NCBI GenBank assembly: GCA_001805085.1
Contig: MHEA01000046.1
Span: 1-7,667, forward strand
Reading direction: 5' to 3'
DNA length: 7,667 nt
Origin: Nitrospirae bacterium GWC2_57_9
GTDB taxonomy: Bacteria > Nitrospirota > UBA9217
Under the pieces are notes generated by a model, which searched no databases, was not told the DNA's origin, and saw nothing but the letters and a program-made list of their open reading frames with translations. Each line of letters starts with the position of its first letter. Within the stretch, counting starts at the first letter, position 1. The translations under genes and the position numbers were made by a program. This document shows positions 1 to 5,518 of the stretch, one piece after another.

Positions 1-20
1 CCTCCGGCTCCTGCCGGAGG
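1..20 (+). terminator. GC-rich hairpin, possible terminator of an upstream gene
   Basis: Positions 1-8 (cctccggc) and 13-20 (gccggagg) are perfect reverse complements around a 4-nt loop, giving a very stable 8-bp stem. It is followed by ggggctcc and not by a T tract, so it lacks the second half of an intrinsic terminator. It could end an upstream transcript, be a repeat fragment, or be the 3' edge of something outside the window. Confidence 0.35.
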
Positions 21-45
21 GGGCTCCACTGAAAAGGAATGATCA

Positions 46-98
46 AAGCTTCTCCGTCATAGCCCCTGTCGGCTTTTATCAGTGTCAAGTTTTTCTCT
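46..98 (+). repeat. Palindromic repeat family, copy 1 (one arm visible)
   Basis: Positions 57-88 match the reverse complement of 5380-5411 at 29 of 32 bases, including an unbroken match from tcggcttttatc through agtgtcaa (69-88). A weaker match continues past the GTGTCAA end into tttttctc. The stretch from about 46 also aligns with the right arm of copy 3 (caaa-c/g-ttct, then tcatag). The left arm with the TTGACAC end is not recognisable in 1-45, so the copy is truncated or degraded. The element ends 39 nt before the epimerase start codon. Confidence 0.75.
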
Positions 99-127
99 TA
101 GCCGTAATCTAATAATCAAGGATACCC

Positions 128-1363
128 ATGGATAATTCCCAAACCATCACCATGATGTCCATTGCCGGCGCCCGCCCGAACTTCATGAAGATCGCCTCGC
201 TGGCCGCCGCCATCGACCGACGCAACCGGGAAGGGCGCGATTTCCCGATCAGGCATGTTCTCGTGCATACAGGACAGCACTATGACGAAGCGATGTCGCG
301 CCGGTTCTTCACCGAGCTGGAGATCCCGGAGCCCGATCACAACCTCGGTGCGGGGTCCGGATCGCATGCCCTCCAGACGGCCCAGATCATGACCAGGTTC
401 GAGCCGATCCTCCTGAAGGAACAGCCCGACGTGCTCCTGGTCGTGGGCGATGTGAACTCGACCCTTGCCTGTGCGCTCGTCGCCGTCAAGGCCGGGTATG
501 ACGGGTCCCGGATCAGGCGGCCCCTGATCGCCCATATCGAGGCCGGGCTCCGGTCCCGGGACCGCTCCATGCCCGAGGAGATCAACCGGATCGTGACGGA
601 CGCGCTGAGCGACCTTCTGTTCGTGACCGAGCAGGAGGCCCTCCAGAACCTGGAGCATGAAGGGATCCCGCGCAGAAAGATCCATTTCGTCGGCAATGTC
701 ATGATCGACACCCTCATCAACCACCGCGAAAAAGCGCGCGGGCTGCGAACGCTCGAGCAGCTGCTGGAGAGCCGCTGCGCAGACGGCGCGCTGCGGGAAC
801 GGTTCGCGGCCGGCGGGACCGGACGGCCGCGGTACGGCCTGGTGACGCTGCACCGGCCGAGCAATGTCGATTCCCGGGAGATGCTGGCCCCCCTCATGGA
901 ATGCATGAAGAAAATCAGCCGCCGGCTTCCGCTCATCTTCCCGCTCCATCCCCGGACCAGAAAGAACCTGGACCTGTTCGGACTGGTCGATGCCCGCGAT
1001 CCCATTCTCTATACCGGGCCCCTGGGCTACCTGGAGTTCCTGAACCTGCTGCTGGGCGCCGACCTGGTGCTGACCGATTCCGGCGGCATCCAGGAGGAGA
1101 CCACCTTTCTGCGCGTGCCCTGCATAACGCTCCGTAACAATACGGAACGGCCGGTGACGGTAACAACGGGGACGAATTATCTTGCCGGCACCAACCCCGA
1201 AACGATACTGGCCACGGCCCTTGCCGTTCTCGAGGGCAGGGGAAAGCCGGGGGCCCTGCCGCCGCTGTGGGACGGGGACGCGGCCGCACGCGTGATCGCC
1301 GTTGCGGCGCATCAGTGCAGGAAGACCGGCTTGCGAGCGGTGCCCGTCCGGCTGACCGCGTAA
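128..1363 (+). CDS. wecB: UDP-N-acetylglucosamine 2-epimerase (non-hydrolysing)
   Basis: Interconverts UDP-GlcNAc and UDP-ManNAc in the cytoplasm, supplying ManNAc-type sugars for surface polysaccharide. The protein is 411 aa; the family is usually about 370-400. The N-terminal GARPNFMK matches the family's G-T/A-RP-x-x-x-K nucleotide-binding start. Residues aligning with E. coli WecB D95, E117, E131 and H213 are present: D108 in GDVNST, E138 in AHIEAGLRS, E150 in MPEEINR and H242 in VTLHRPSNVD. DSGGIQEE near residue 320 is the UDP-binding signature. The ATG at 128 has aagga at 118-122, 5 nt away; ATGs at residues 9 and 10 are alternatives. The gene stands alone between two copies of the palindromic repeat, 221 nt from the next gene, so it is probably its own transcription unit. 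The hydrolysing NeuC type is less likely. Confidence 0.93.
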   Translation: MDNSQTITMMSIAGARPNFMKIASLAAAIDRRNREGRDFPIRHVLVHTGQHYDEAMSRRFFTELEIPEPDHNLGAGSGSHALQTAQIMTRFEPILLKEQPDVLLVVGDVNSTLACALVAVKAGYDGSRIRRPLIAHIEAGLRSRDRSMPEEINRIVTDALSDLLFVTEQEALQNLEHEGIPRRKIHFVGNVMIDTLINHREKARGLRTLEQLLESRCADGALRERFAAGGTGRPRYGLVTLHRPSNVDSREMLAPLMECMKKISRRLPLIFPLHPRTRKNLDLFGLVDARDPILYTGPLGYLEFLNLLLGADLVLTDSGGIQEETTFLRVPCITLRNNTERPVTVTTGTNYLAGTNPETILATALAVLEGRGKPGALPPLWDGDAAARVIAVAAHQCRKTGLRAVPVRLTA

Positions 1364-1399
1364 AAACGCGGAAGGAAAACCAAGGCAACCCGGGATTTT

Positions 1400-1558
1400 T
1401 TCGACACGGAAGAAGCCGATCGTCTATGAGTTACATTGATAAGGGCAAGCGTTCATCATGATGATTTCGTAAGTCGCTTTTGTTCTCACCCTCTCCCTGT
1501 ATCTCCGTGGTGGATTTTCATGTCTTTTCATAGACACTCAGTGTCCGTCAGTGTCAAA
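1400..1558 (+). repeat. Palindromic repeat family, copy 2 (both arms, interrupted centre)
   Basis: The left arm at 1400-1452 aligns with the left arm of copy 3 (5380-5432): gacac, ga, aagccgat, ctatga, gat, agg and agcgtt occur in the same order and nearly the same spacing. The right arm at 1523-1558 carries ttttcatag and ends in tcagtgtcaaaag, matching the right arm of copy 3. GACAC 1403-1407 pairs with GTGTC 1551-1555, and ctatga 1424-1429 with tcatag 1528-1533. The centre is about 60 nt longer than in copy 3 and contains a different repeat-like stretch (1493-1516). A further small palindrome, gacact-c-agtgtc, lies at 1533-1545. The right end is 26 nt before the next start codon. Confidence 0.7.
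1493..1516. repeat. Degenerate intergenic repeat of the 'CTCTGTATCTCCGTGGTGGA' kind
   Basis: The words ccctgtatctccgtggtgga resemble an intergenic repeat that I recall as widespread in environmental bacterial genomes (variants of ctctgtgtctccgtggtga). It sits in the enlarged centre of palindromic copy 2, which suggests it was inserted there. Only one copy is present in the window, so the call rests on recollection and not on an internal match. Confidence 0.35.
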
Positions 1559-1578
1559 AGAGATGTTACCTCTATTAT
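1551..1578 (+). promoter_or_regulatory. Possible promoter at the repeat end (GTGTCA, 16 nt, TATTAT)
   Basis: GTGTCA at 1551-1556, the end of repeat copy 2, is 4 of 6 with the -35 consensus. TATTAT at 1573-1578 is 5 of 6 with the -10 consensus, 16 nt downstream. A start about 7 nt past the -10 would fall on the ATG at 1585, giving a leaderless message, which would fit the absence of a Shine-Dalgarno there. At copy 1 the same hexamer lies 17 nt before a weaker TAATCT (105-110). Copy 3 has no such -10, so chance is a real possibility. Confidence 0.3.
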
Positions 1579-1584
1579 TATTCC

Positions 1585-2298
1585 ATGGATTTTTTCCGAA
1601 GACTGAAAAAGATCAAAGACCTTCCCCCCGCCTTTGTTCTGCAGGTCCTTCTCGACAGGATGACGTTCCAGTTCGTCCAGGTCAGGCGTTTTTACCTCAT
1701 GGCATATTCCAGCATACCCGATGTGCGCGGCCTTCGCGGGCCCGGACTGATCCGGAACGGAGAGCCGACCGATATCGGCGCAATGGCCATGCTGGATACG
1801 CTCGAGAGGCAGGAGATCTTTCGGCAGCGGTTCGGAGCCGGGGACCACTGCGCAGTGGCGGTGGCCGGCAGCCGGATCATCGGGTACGAATGGTTCACCA
1901 GCAAGCGCTTTCATGAAGAGCAGCGGTACCTTTATCCGCTTTCGGTACCCGACGACGCCATTTATGCTTATGATGCCTTTATCCTGCCTGAATTCCGTAT
2001 CAGCGGCGTCTGGGTCAGGTTCAAAAAGCATCTGGCCGAGCAGATGCGGGAGCTGGGCAGACAGCGGATCATCACGCTGATCGACAGCCATAATGCGCTG
2101 TCTCTCAAAACCCATGTGCGGTTCGGCTTCACGGTATACAAGAGCGTCCTTTTCGTGAGGGTGGGCGGGAAACGATTCTTCCTGGAAAGGGACGGTGCAT
2201 CGCCGGGCATCCGGTCCGACCTCAGGCAGCCGCGCGGCCGGCTGCTGAGGGGCCCCGGCTTTCCCGGAAACGGCACCCGGGGCGGGAGGACAAGATGA
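1585..2298 (+). CDS. GNAT-like acyltransferase, divergent
   Basis: Probable N-acyltransferase of the GNAT fold, 237 aa; substrate unknown. Residues about 95-185 follow the GNAT pattern: a strand with GYEWF, then AYDAFILPEFRISGVW with the acyl-CoA loop Q/R-x-x-G-x-x at R138-I-S-G141, a helix, the strand RIITLID, N170 and the closing RFGF (179-182). The N-terminal ~60 residues are helical and basic and belong to no domain I recognise. The last ~35 residues are rich in Arg, Gly and Pro and look disordered. The ATG at 1585 has no Shine-Dalgarno; later ATGs at 1660 and 1699 would remove only the unrecognised N-terminus. The gene overlaps the next by ATGA (2295-2298), implying translational coupling. 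It resembles the gene at 4399-5037 in layout. Confidence 0.72.
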   Translation: MDFFRRLKKIKDLPPAFVLQVLLDRMTFQFVQVRRFYLMAYSSIPDVRGLRGPGLIRNGEPTDIGAMAMLDTLERQEIFRQRFGAGDHCAVAVAGSRIIGYEWFTSKRFHEEQRYLYPLSVPDDAIYAYDAFILPEFRISGVWVRFKKHLAEQMRELGRQRIITLIDSHNALSLKTHVRFGFTVYKSVLFVRVGGKRFFLERDGASPGIRSDLRQPRGRLLRGPGFPGNGTRGGRTR

Positions 2299-3395
2299 CT
2301 ATGCAGGCGGAGCAGGAGTACCGGATCGGCATCGTTGATACCCGCGAGGCCTGGGAGGGAATGGCCGGCGCCTGGAACGCGCTCCTGCGATCGTCGCGGG
2401 CGGACACGGTGTTCCTGAGCTGGGAGTGGCTCTTCTCCTGGGCGGACAGCTTTCTCGTGGCCGGACGCCGTCTGTTCATCGTCACGGTGCACCAGGGGCA
2501 GGAGCTGATCGGGGTCGCGCCCTGGTATCTCAACCGCGTATCCCGGAATCTCGTGAATTTCGACCAACTCGAATTTCTGGGATCGCCCGAGGCCGGCTCG
2601 GACTATCTGGACGTTATCCTCAAAGAGGGCAGGGAGCAGGAAGTGACGGAGCAGCTCTATCAGTTCCTGTTCCGCGACGGCCGGATGTTCTGGGACTGCC
2701 TGCTGCTCCGCGACATTCCTTCCGACTCTCTTTTCCTCCTCTATCTCCAGGACAGGATCGAACGGGAGGGAAAGTACGCTGAGCTGTCCAAGGGCTCCTA
2801 TTGTCCCCGCGTCCTCCTGCCCAAAAGTGCGGACTGGGTCCCGGGTATCTCGCCCAAACGACGCGCCCGGTTCAGGCAGGATGTGGGCAGGCTGAAAAAG
2901 AGCGGCGACGTGGACCACCGCACGGTCACGGGTGAAGGCTTGGCGGAGGGCCTCGACGACTTTTTCAGCTTCTACGAAAAAAAGAAGGGTCAGGGCGGCA
3001 GTCACCTGCACCGCTTCCTGCGCGAGTTCACCCGCCGTTCCGCAGGCCGGGACCTGGTCCGGATCGATTTCCTGGCGAACCGGGGAGTGACGATAGCGTC
3101 CCTCCTGCATCTGCGCTATAACGATGAGCTGCTGTTGTACCTCATGGTCGTTGACAAGGAGTTCAACCCGAAGATCAGCTCAGGGAACGTCCTGGTCGGC
3201 CTCTGCCTCGAACAGGCCCATGCAGCTGGCGTGTCGCGCTATGACCTGCTCAAGGGAAACGAGCGCTATAAATTCTACTGGGCGGACCGGGGACGAAGCT
3301 CGCTCTGCCTCTTTATGACCCAGAAGAAGTTCAACCCGCTGTTGTATACCGCCGGCCGGTTCATGAGATATACCGCAAAGATCCTGCTGCGATAG
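2295..3395 (+). CDS. CelD/BcsL-type (GNAT_6, FemAB-like) acyltransferase
   Basis: A 366-aa protein of the double-GNAT type found in exopolysaccharide, cellulose and PEP-CTERM-associated loci, thought to transfer acyl or aminoacyl groups; the actual substrate is not known. The first domain has FLSWEWLFSWAD (about residues 37-48) followed by LFIVTVHQGQELIGVAPWYL, typical of the family's N-terminal half. The second has KRRARFRQDVGRLKK and, near the end, YDLLKGNERYKFYWADRG (316-333), the family's hallmark YDFLRGDExYKxxWA motif. No signal peptide or membrane segment is seen. The ATG at 2295 sits 5 nt after ggagg and overlaps the previous stop as ATGA; an ATG at 2301 is the alternative. A 37-nt gap separates it from the methyltransferase gene. 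Confidence 0.85.
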   Translation: MTMQAEQEYRIGIVDTREAWEGMAGAWNALLRSSRADTVFLSWEWLFSWADSFLVAGRRLFIVTVHQGQELIGVAPWYLNRVSRNLVNFDQLEFLGSPEAGSDYLDVILKEGREQEVTEQLYQFLFRDGRMFWDCLLLRDIPSDSLFLLYLQDRIEREGKYAELSKGSYCPRVLLPKSADWVPGISPKRRARFRQDVGRLKKSGDVDHRTVTGEGLAEGLDDFFSFYEKKKGQGGSHLHRFLREFTRRSAGRDLVRIDFLANRGVTIASLLHLRYNDELLLYLMVVDKEFNPKISSGNVLVGLCLEQAHAAGVSRYDLLKGNERYKFYWADRGRSSLCLFMTQKKFNPLLYTAGRFMRYTAKILLR

Positions 3396-3432
3396 CGGGA
3401 CGCTTCATCCCAGGAACACACACAGGCAACGC

Positions 3433-4296
3433 ATGTTCAACGAATTCCTCGCTACCCACGAAAAATTGAAGAACGCGAACGTCGAAGACCCGCTGCTGGA
3501 AACGCTGCGGTTCTTCGATATCCGGTCGGACGGCGCCCTCGGGCGGGCCGGCCTGTGTCAGGACGGCCAGACCAAGATCGATATCGAGACGGTGGTACGG
3601 AAAAGGGAACTGGGGATACCGATCGAGCATATCCTCGGGAAAGCCTGCTTCATGGGCAGGAGCTTCCGTTGCTCGCCCGATACGTTCCTGCCCACGGAAC
3701 AATCGGGCCTTCTGATAGAGGCGGCCCGGACCCTTCTGCAAGAACGGGCGTCCGCGGAAAAAGGACCGCTGGTCCTCGATATCGGCACCGGCTGCGGAAA
3801 CCTGGCGATAACCCTTGCCCTGACCTCGGCAAGCGTGCGGGTATTCGCTTCCGACATCAGCCCCGCCGCTATTGAAATCGCCAGAACGAATGTTTCCCGA
3901 TACGGCCTCGACCACAGAGTGTTTCTCCTTGCCGGCGACCTGCTCTCGCCTTTTCAGGAAGGCGGCTACGAAGGAACGATCGACATGATCTTGTGCAATC
4001 CTCCTTATATCCCCACCCGGTCGATCGGGAAATTGCCCCGCGCACTGATTGAGCACGGGCCCCGGGTCGCTTTCGACGGAGGCCCCTTCGGCATCGACCT
4101 CTATCGCCGCTTGATAAAGGAAGCCCCGGCGCTGCTGAAACCGGGCGGGATACTGCTGTTCGAGATAGGGGAGATGCAGGAGCGACTGATCACCAGGATA
4201 CTCGAAGACCAGGGGGGCTATGGAGATATCGTCTTCTATAACCACGGTGAGAAGGTCCGGGCAATGAGCGCGAGAAAAAAACAGGGGTCGGTATAA
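3433..4296 (+). CDS. PrmC/HemK-like SAM-dependent methyltransferase, probably specialised
   Basis: A 287-aa protein in the size range of PrmC, which methylates the GGQ glutamine of peptide release factors. The SAM site is VLDIGTGCGN (D116, G118, G120, G122), with SDISPAAIEIAR next as the adenosine strand, and the catalytic NPPY is N189-Y192 in LCNPPYIPT. The N-terminal region keeps the PrmC-like sequence R-x-x-LGIPIEHILG. However, the normal PRP-D/E-TE motif is replaced by P87-T-E-Q-S. No release factor gene (prfA) is next to it, as is usual for the housekeeping enzyme. I therefore think it methylates an amide or amine in this cluster's own substrate, though a second PrmC cannot be excluded. 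Shine-Dalgarno is weak. It lies between the acyltransferase genes in the same direction. Confidence 0.8.
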   Translation: MFNEFLATHEKLKNANVEDPLLETLRFFDIRSDGALGRAGLCQDGQTKIDIETVVRKRELGIPIEHILGKACFMGRSFRCSPDTFLPTEQSGLLIEAARTLLQERASAEKGPLVLDIGTGCGNLAITLALTSASVRVFASDISPAAIEIARTNVSRYGLDHRVFLLAGDLLSPFQEGGYEGTIDMILCNPPYIPTRSIGKLPRALIEHGPRVAFDGGPFGIDLYRRLIKEAPALLKPGGILLFEIGEMQERLITRILEDQGGYGDIVFYNHGEKVRAMSARKKQGSV

Positions 4297-4306
4297 AAAC
4301 GAAAAC

Positions 4307-4341
4307 CTGGCGCGCAAAGACGCCAAGCCGCAAAAAAAGGC
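4307..4341. repeat. Intergenic repeat of the 'GCGCAAAGACGCCAAG' kind
   Basis: The stretch ctggcgcgcaaagacgccaa followed by gccgcaaaaaaaggc closely resembles the cgcaaagacgc(c)aag repeats that I recall between genes in many environmental bacteria. It can form a 5-bp stem, tggcg/cgcca, around an 8-nt loop. It lies 10 nt after the methyltransferase stop. The assignment is from memory; a second copy is not in the window. Confidence 0.45.
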
Positions 4342-4398
4342 AGCCGTTGGCTAACATCAGGATTTACGATTTCTCTGCAGTCGCCGGGAGGGGCCGCC

Positions 4399-5037
4399 AT
4401 GCAGCATCATCTGAAAGACCGCGTAAAACCATTTCTGAAGCTCATGAAGCTCGATGTCCCCTACTATTTTTTCCGGGGGGCATTCTTTATAAATAAAGTG
4501 GCAGTTGCGGTCGAGAAGGATCTTTCCGCGCTGCCTCCGCTCGATTCCGGGCATGCGGAGGGTCTGAAGCTCGTTGCGATAACGCCCGCGGCCCTGTTCC
4601 GGCAGGCATTGATCTACCCGCAGCAGAAAGAATCGGAGAACAGGTACCTGAAGGCACTGTACTACCTGAAAAAGGGCTACCGGGGATTTGCCCTGGCGCG
4701 GGAGAAGGAGGTCTGCGGGGACATGTGGTATGTGGACGCTCATTACGGTCAGAAGGAGCCTCTCCATCCGGACCTGAAATGGCTCGGGATCCAATGCGGA
4801 CCGAAGGAAACATATGCATTCGACATGCATGTCTACCGGCAACAGCGGGGGAAAAATCTGGCACCCTTCCTGCAAAACGGAGGTCTCCATGAACTCCAGA
4901 AGGAGGGTTTCGTCAAAGTGTACGGCTACTATTGGGCCGACTATCTTCCCGCCCTCTGGGTACACCGCACGCTCCGGTTCAAGGAGCTGAAGCGGATCAA
5001 GGTCACGAAGCTCCTGTTCATCCATCATTATGAATAA
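4399..5037 (+). CDS. GNAT-like acyltransferase, second copy
   Basis: A 212-aa protein with a GNAT-like C-terminal half. Visible elements are GDMWY, then a strand ETYAFDMHVY, the acyl-CoA loop Q148-Q-R-G151-K-N, a helix, KVYGYYWADYLPALWVHRTLRF in place of the usual N-x-x-A-x-x-x-Y-x-K-x-GF, and a last strand KVTKLLF. The Gly-Phe of the final motif is RF here, so it is a divergent member. The N-terminal ~90 residues are unassigned. The order of elements (G-x-x-W, then YA-Y/F-D, then the loop) matches the gene at 1585-2298, suggesting distant paralogues. The ATG at 4399 follows a strong gggagggg by 5 nt. The acyl carrier protein gene begins 65 nt downstream, so an ACP-bound donor is an attractive inference. 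Substrate unknown. Confidence 0.7.
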   Translation: MQHHLKDRVKPFLKLMKLDVPYYFFRGAFFINKVAVAVEKDLSALPPLDSGHAEGLKLVAITPAALFRQALIYPQQKESENRYLKALYYLKKGYRGFALAREKEVCGDMWYVDAHYGQKEPLHPDLKWLGIQCGPKETYAFDMHVYRQQRGKNLAPFLQNGGLHELQKEGFVKVYGYYWADYLPALWVHRTLRFKELKRIKVTKLLFIHHYE

Positions 5038-5087
5038 CGAAGCGATAAAATCGGCCCGTTGTCCGGGCGCGAAATCTACTGAACAGC

Positions 5088-5095
5088 AAGGAGGG
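5088..5095 (+). promoter_or_regulatory. Strong ribosome binding site of the carrier protein gene
   Basis: aaggaggg is a near-perfect Shine-Dalgarno. It is 7 nt from the ATG at 5103 and 4 nt from the TTG at 5100, so it selects the ATG as the start. Confidence 0.75.
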
Positions 5096-5102
5096 TCCAT
5101 TG

Positions 5103-5357
5103 ATGGAGACGGCATATCAGAAGGAGCAGCTGCGGCGGTTTCTGATCGAGAAGCTGGGCAGGCCGAAGAAGATCGATCAGGTGTCGGACGGGGAGAATCT
5201 CATCGAGAACGGGATGATCGACTCCCTGGGGATCATGCACCTCGTGTCCTATATCGAGGACACCTTTCGGGTGAAGGTGCGGGATGAAGAGATCGTTCCC
5301 GACAACTTCGAATCCCTGGACGTTATTTCAACCTATGTGTCCCGTTTGCACCACTAG
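5103..5357 (+). CDS. Stand-alone acyl carrier protein (DltC/ACP type)
   Basis: An 84-aa carrier protein. The phosphopantetheine-bearing serine is S41 in NGMIDSLGIMHL, the expected D-S-L context at the start of helix 2, and the length and four-helix pattern are normal for ACP or DltC-type carriers. The protein is acidic after S41 (EDTF, DEEIVPDNFESLD), as is usual for ACP docking. It is not beside fab genes, so it is unlikely to be the fatty-acid ACP; it more likely tethers a dedicated acyl or aminoacyl group for the cluster's transferases and dehydrogenase. No adenylating ligase to load it is in the window. A palindromic repeat follows 22 nt after the stop and may end the transcript. Confidence 0.9.
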   Translation: METAYQKEQLRRFLIEKLGRPKKIDQVSDGENLIENGMIDSLGIMHLVSYIEDTFRVKVRDEEIVPDNFESLDVISTYVSRLHH

Positions 5358-5379
5358 AGAAAAATGCAGAGAAAAATCT
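5356..5379. repeat. Short tandem duplication, 12-bp unit
   Basis: agagaaaaatgc (5356-5367) is followed directly by agagaaaaatct (5368-5379); the first ten bases are identical. It overlaps the carrier protein stop codon and abuts the left end of palindromic repeat copy 3. A similar tttttctc flank follows copy 1 in inverse orientation. Confidence 0.6.
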
Positions 5380-5479
5380 TTGACACTGATAAAAGCCGAT
5401 AACGGCTATGAAACAGCGATGAAGGAGAGCGTTTACAAACGTTCTTTCATAGCTTTTGTCATGCCTTTATCTGTGTCAA
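5380..5479. repeat. Palindromic repeat family, copy 3 (complete, ~100 bp)
   Basis: Both ends pair over 14 bp with one mismatch: ttgacac-t-gataaa (5380-5393) against tttatc-t-gtgtcaa (5466-5479). Inner stems are gctatgaaa (5405-5413) with tttcatagc (5445-5453), and gagcgttt (5427-5434) with aaacgttc (5437-5444, one G-T pair). A 13-nt bulge lies on the left side. Such an element is consistent with a MITE or REP-like mobile palindrome, and as RNA it could act as a terminator or processing site between the carrier protein and the ureohydrolase. There is no clear target-site duplication and no T tract directly after the stem. Confidence 0.82.
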
Positions 5480-5507
5480 AAAGCCATGTTTCCGGCTTGT
5501 CCGGGTC

Positions 5508-5513
5508 AGGAGA
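5508..5513 (+). promoter_or_regulatory. Ribosome binding site deciding the ureohydrolase start
   Basis: aggaga lies 5 nt before the ATG at 5519. The frame is open back to an ATG at 5456, but that longer start would translate through the palindromic repeat and has no comparable site before it. Confidence 0.7.
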
Positions 5514-5518
5514 AACCA

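Noticed and set aside
116..1312. A 398-codon minus-strand frame opposite the epimerase
   Set aside because: It shadows a gene with a complete set of catalytic residues; the composition (Gly, Arg, Pro, His, Gln rich) is typical of antisense translation.
1968..3110. A 380-codon minus-strand frame
   Set aside because: It runs across the boundary of two coupled + strand genes and encodes nothing recognisable.
5054..5068. Small hairpin gcccg/cgggc before the carrier protein gene
   Set aside because: Only a 5-bp stem with no T tract; such stems are common by chance in GC-rich DNA.
5030..5287. Small + strand frame overlapping the carrier protein gene
   Set aside because: It is the carrier protein gene read in another frame; no ribosome binding site supports it and the correct frame has a clear phosphopantetheine site.
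5380..5408. TTGACA at the left end of copy 3 as a -35 box
   Set aside because: TTGACA at 5380-5385 is perfect, but nothing near 17 nt downstream resembles a -10 (cggcta / gctatg), so it is better explained as the repeat end.
5380..5479. Integron attC site or CRISPR repeat
   Set aside because: The palindrome lacks the GTTRRRY/RYYYAAC core sites of attC, and the copies are isolated and not regularly spaced, so neither an integron cassette array nor a CRISPR fits.
5456..5518. N-terminal extension of the ureohydrolase from the ATG at 5456
   Set aside because: It would be translated from the right arm of the palindromic repeat, has no ribosome binding site, and adds residues unlike the family; the ATG at 5519 has aggaga 5 nt upstream.
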